A DNA stretch of 6,788 bases from Rhodospirillales bacterium (lineage in GTDB: Bacteria > Pseudomonadota > Alphaproteobacteria > Rhodospirillales > Defluviicoccaceae): positions 1-6,788 of the forward strand of contig JAHCKI010000129.1 in NCBI GenBank assembly GCA_026125865.1, written 5' to 3'. Positions 5,372 through 6,788 of this stretch are shown here, in pieces; the first letter of the stretch is position 1, and every line of letters starts with the position of its first letter. Both the position numbers and the translations under genes were made by a program. The notes below the pieces were generated by a model. That model was not told where the DNA came from. It did not search any database and worked only from the letters and a program-made list of their open reading frames with translations.

Positions 5372-6664
5372 ATGTCTGCTATTTGCGAAGTAACAGCGCG
5401 CGAGATTTTGGACAGTCGCGGCAATCCAACGGTCGAGGTCGACGTGGTGCTCGAAAGTGGCGCCATGGGTCGTGCCGCCGTGCCATCGGGTGCCTCAACC
5501 GGCGCGCACGAGGCCGTCGAGTTGCGGGACGGCGACAAGGGCCGATATGGCGGCAAGGGTGTGAGCAAGGCCGTCAGTAACGTCAACGGCGAGGTTTTCG
5601 AGGCCATCCGTGGCTTGGAGGGAACCGACCAGATCCTCGTCGACGAAACGATGATCGATCTTGACGGAACACCGAACAAAGGCCGCATCGGCGCCAACGC
5701 CATTCTCGGCGTCAGCATGGCCGTCGCCAAAGCCGCCGCGGAAGAGGCTGATCTGCCGCTCTATCGTTACATCGGCGGCACGCAGGCTCACGTCCTGCCG
5801 GTGCCGATGATGAACATCGTCAACGGCGGCGAGCACGCCGACAATCCCATCGATATCCAGGAGTTCATGATTCAGCCGGTATCGGCGCCCAACGTTGCGG
5901 ACGCCATCCGCATGGGATCGGAAGTGTTTCAAGCCCTGAAGAAGGGACTGAAAGACGCCGGCCACAACACCAATGTGGGTGACGAAGGCGGTTTCGCGCC
6001 CGGACTGCAAAGCGCCGATGAAGCCCTCGGCTTCATCATGAAGGCGGTCGAGGCCGCCGGCTACAAGCCCGGCGACGACGTCACGTTGGCCCTCGACTGT
6101 GCGTCGACCGAGTATTTCAAGAACGGCAAGTACGAGATGAAGGGCGAGGGCAAGAGCCTCGATCCGGAGGGCAATGTCCGTTATCTGGCCGATCTGTGCG
6201 CGCGTTTCCCGATCATGTCCATCGAAGACGGCATGTCGGAAGACGATTGGGACGGCTGGCGGATGCTGACCGAAGAACTGGGCGGCAAGGTGCAACTGGT
6301 CGGCGACGACCTGTTCGTCACCAATCCCTTGCGGCTGGCCGACGGCATCAAGCAGGGCATCGCCAACTCGATCCTGATCAAGGTCAATCAGATCGGATCG
6401 CTCACCGAAACGTTGCGGGCCGTGGAGATGGCGCACAAGGCCAGATACACGAACGTCATCTCGCACCGCTCCGGCGAGACGGAGGATTCGACCATCGCCG
6501 ACATCGCGGTGGCCACCAATGCCGGTCAAATCAAGACCGGATCCCTGTCGCGTTCCGACCGTATCGCCAAGTACAACCAGCTCATCCGTATCGAGGAGCA
6601 GCTCGGCGACACCGCCATGTACGCCGGCCGCTCGGTGATCCGCAGCAGCTCGGGCAAGGCCTGA
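5372..6664 (+). CDS. eno: Enolase (phosphopyruvate hydratase, EC 4.2.1.11)
   Basis: Enolase interconverts 2-phosphoglycerate and phosphoenolpyruvate in glycolysis and gluconeogenesis in the cytoplasm, using Mg2+; the bacterial enzyme can also join the RNA degradosome. The 430-aa product has the normal bacterial length. All key residues are present: the mobile-loop SGAST (39-43), His155 in GGEHADN, the catalytic base pair Glu205 (GDEGGFAP) and Lys337 (ILIKVNQ), metal ligands Asp242, Glu285 (SIEDG) and Asp312 (VGDDLFVTN), plus His365 (ISHRSGETEDS) and Lys388 (IKTGSLSRSDR). Residue roles are assigned by offset from the yeast and E. coli enzymes. The start is supported by GAGGAG 9 nt upstream and by the expected N-terminus leading into AREILDSRGNPTVE. 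The protein ends RSSSGKA and appears intact. The gene is transcribed divergently from the unknown operon, probably from a promoter at 5122-5150. Its upstream neighbour is not the pyrG or kdsA often found beside eno in this class. Confidence 0.98.
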   Translation: MSAICEVTAREILDSRGNPTVEVDVVLESGAMGRAAVPSGASTGAHEAVELRDGDKGRYGGKGVSKAVSNVNGEVFEAIRGLEGTDQILVDETMIDLDGTPNKGRIGANAILGVSMAVAKAAAEEADLPLYRYIGGTQAHVLPVPMMNIVNGGEHADNPIDIQEFMIQPVSAPNVADAIRMGSEVFQALKKGLKDAGHNTNVGDEGGFAPGLQSADEALGFIMKAVEAAGYKPGDDVTLALDCASTEYFKNGKYEMKGEGKSLDPEGNVRYLADLCARFPIMSIEDGMSEDDWDGWRMLTEELGGKVQLVGDDLFVTNPLRLADGIKQGIANSILIKVNQIGSLTETLRAVEMAHKARYTNVISHRSGETEDSTIADIAVATNAGQIKTGSLSRSDRIAKYNQLIRIEEQLGDTAMYAGRSVIRSSSGKA

Positions 6665-6666
6665 GC

Positions 6667-6684
6667 GGCACGGCGCGCCGAGCC
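6667..6684. terminator. GC-rich inverted repeat immediately after the enolase stop
   Basis: GGC-A-CGGCGCGCCG-A-GCC is an 18-bp dyad (6667-6684) with a single A/A mismatch, starting 3 nt after the stop codon. It contains the perfect 10-bp palindrome 6671-6680. There is no following T tract, so it is not a classic rho-independent terminator; it could stabilise the mRNA 3' end or assist termination. The call as a terminator is weak; the dyad itself is certain. Confidence 0.35.
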
Positions 6685-6706
6685 TCGTTCGCCCCGCAAG
6701 GAACAC

Positions 6707-6788
6707 GTGGAAGAGCTGCGTGTAAGGGGTAGCACACGACGGTTTTTTGACATATACGGGCGCGTATTGGCGCACCCGGTTGAATTCG
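6707..6788 (+). CDS. Possible start of the next gene, partial and doubtful
   Basis: A GTG at 6707 opens a frame that runs to the window edge, giving 27 visible codons beginning VEELRVRGSTRRFFDIYGRV. A purine block AAGGA (6699-6703) is present but only 3 nt from the start. The frame is the same as enolase and has no stop after the enolase TGA. The peptide does not look like the FtsB protein that often follows eno in alphaproteobacteria, and it shows no membrane segment. It may simply be leader DNA of a gene starting further right. Confidence 0.2.
   Translation, partial: MEELRVRGSTRRFFDIYGRVLAHPVEF

Noticed and set aside
5495..6775. 426-codon open frame antisense to enolase
   Set aside because: It is a long antisense shadow, as expected opposite a GC-rich gene; enolase is certain on the other strand and the antisense protein shows no recognisable family.
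6747..6775. Promoter based on a perfect TTGACA at 6747-6752
   Set aside because: No -10-like hexamer is present 16-18 bp downstream (the sequence there is GC-rich).
1..6788. CRISPR array, tRNA, rRNA, insertion sequence or att site
   Set aside because: No spaced repeat series, no cloverleaf or rRNA-like sequence, no transposase frame and no long terminal inverted repeats were seen by eye on either strand.

Overview
The window looks like chromosomal DNA from a GC-rich alphaproteobacterium, probably Rhodospirillales-like. The only gene I can name with certainty is enolase (positions 5372-6664, + strand). Its sequence, including the start MSAICEVTAREILDSRGNP and a tail ending in RSSSGKA, is of the alphaproteobacterial kind. 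The taxonomic call rests on recollection of that family and on base composition, not on a search.

Layout from left to right: (1) positions 2-187, + strand, the last 61 codons of a gene whose start lies outside the window; they read as the second half of a histidine-kinase dimerisation (DHp/HisKA) helical hairpin, and the gene stops with no ATPase domain. (2) Positions 205-4807, - strand, a two-gene operon covering two thirds of the window. The promoter-proximal gene (2243-4807, 854 aa) carries an unusual C-terminal domain resembling the globular domain of type II secretion pseudopilin GspG. The second gene (205-2223, 672 aa, 19 nt downstream) has an N-terminal region with a possible, incomplete PD-(D/E)XK nuclease-like motif, one clear membrane segment, and an Ala/Gln/Glu-rich helical tail. 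I recognise neither as a named protein. (3) Positions 4808-5371, a 564-bp divergent intergenic region with a plausible enolase promoter, a UUCG-type hairpin and several small repeats. (4) Enolase. (5) Positions 6665-6788, a GC-rich inverted repeat just after the enolase stop, then a short open frame that may or may not be the start of the next gene.

Enolase is housekeeping glycolysis. The two-gene module is the accessory content and the best candidate for an undescribed system. The tight spacing implies that the two proteins are made together. The second is probably anchored in the inner membrane. The first carries a Ser-rich segment that could form a beta-hairpin, a charged helical stretch, a conserved-looking aromatic block, and a calcium-site-like GspG loop. 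A cell-envelope or secretion-associated assembly would fit, but this is inference. In many alphaproteobacteria eno is flanked by pyrG/kdsA upstream and ftsB/pdhA downstream; here its upstream neighbour is the module, so this locus may be a rearrangement or insertion site.
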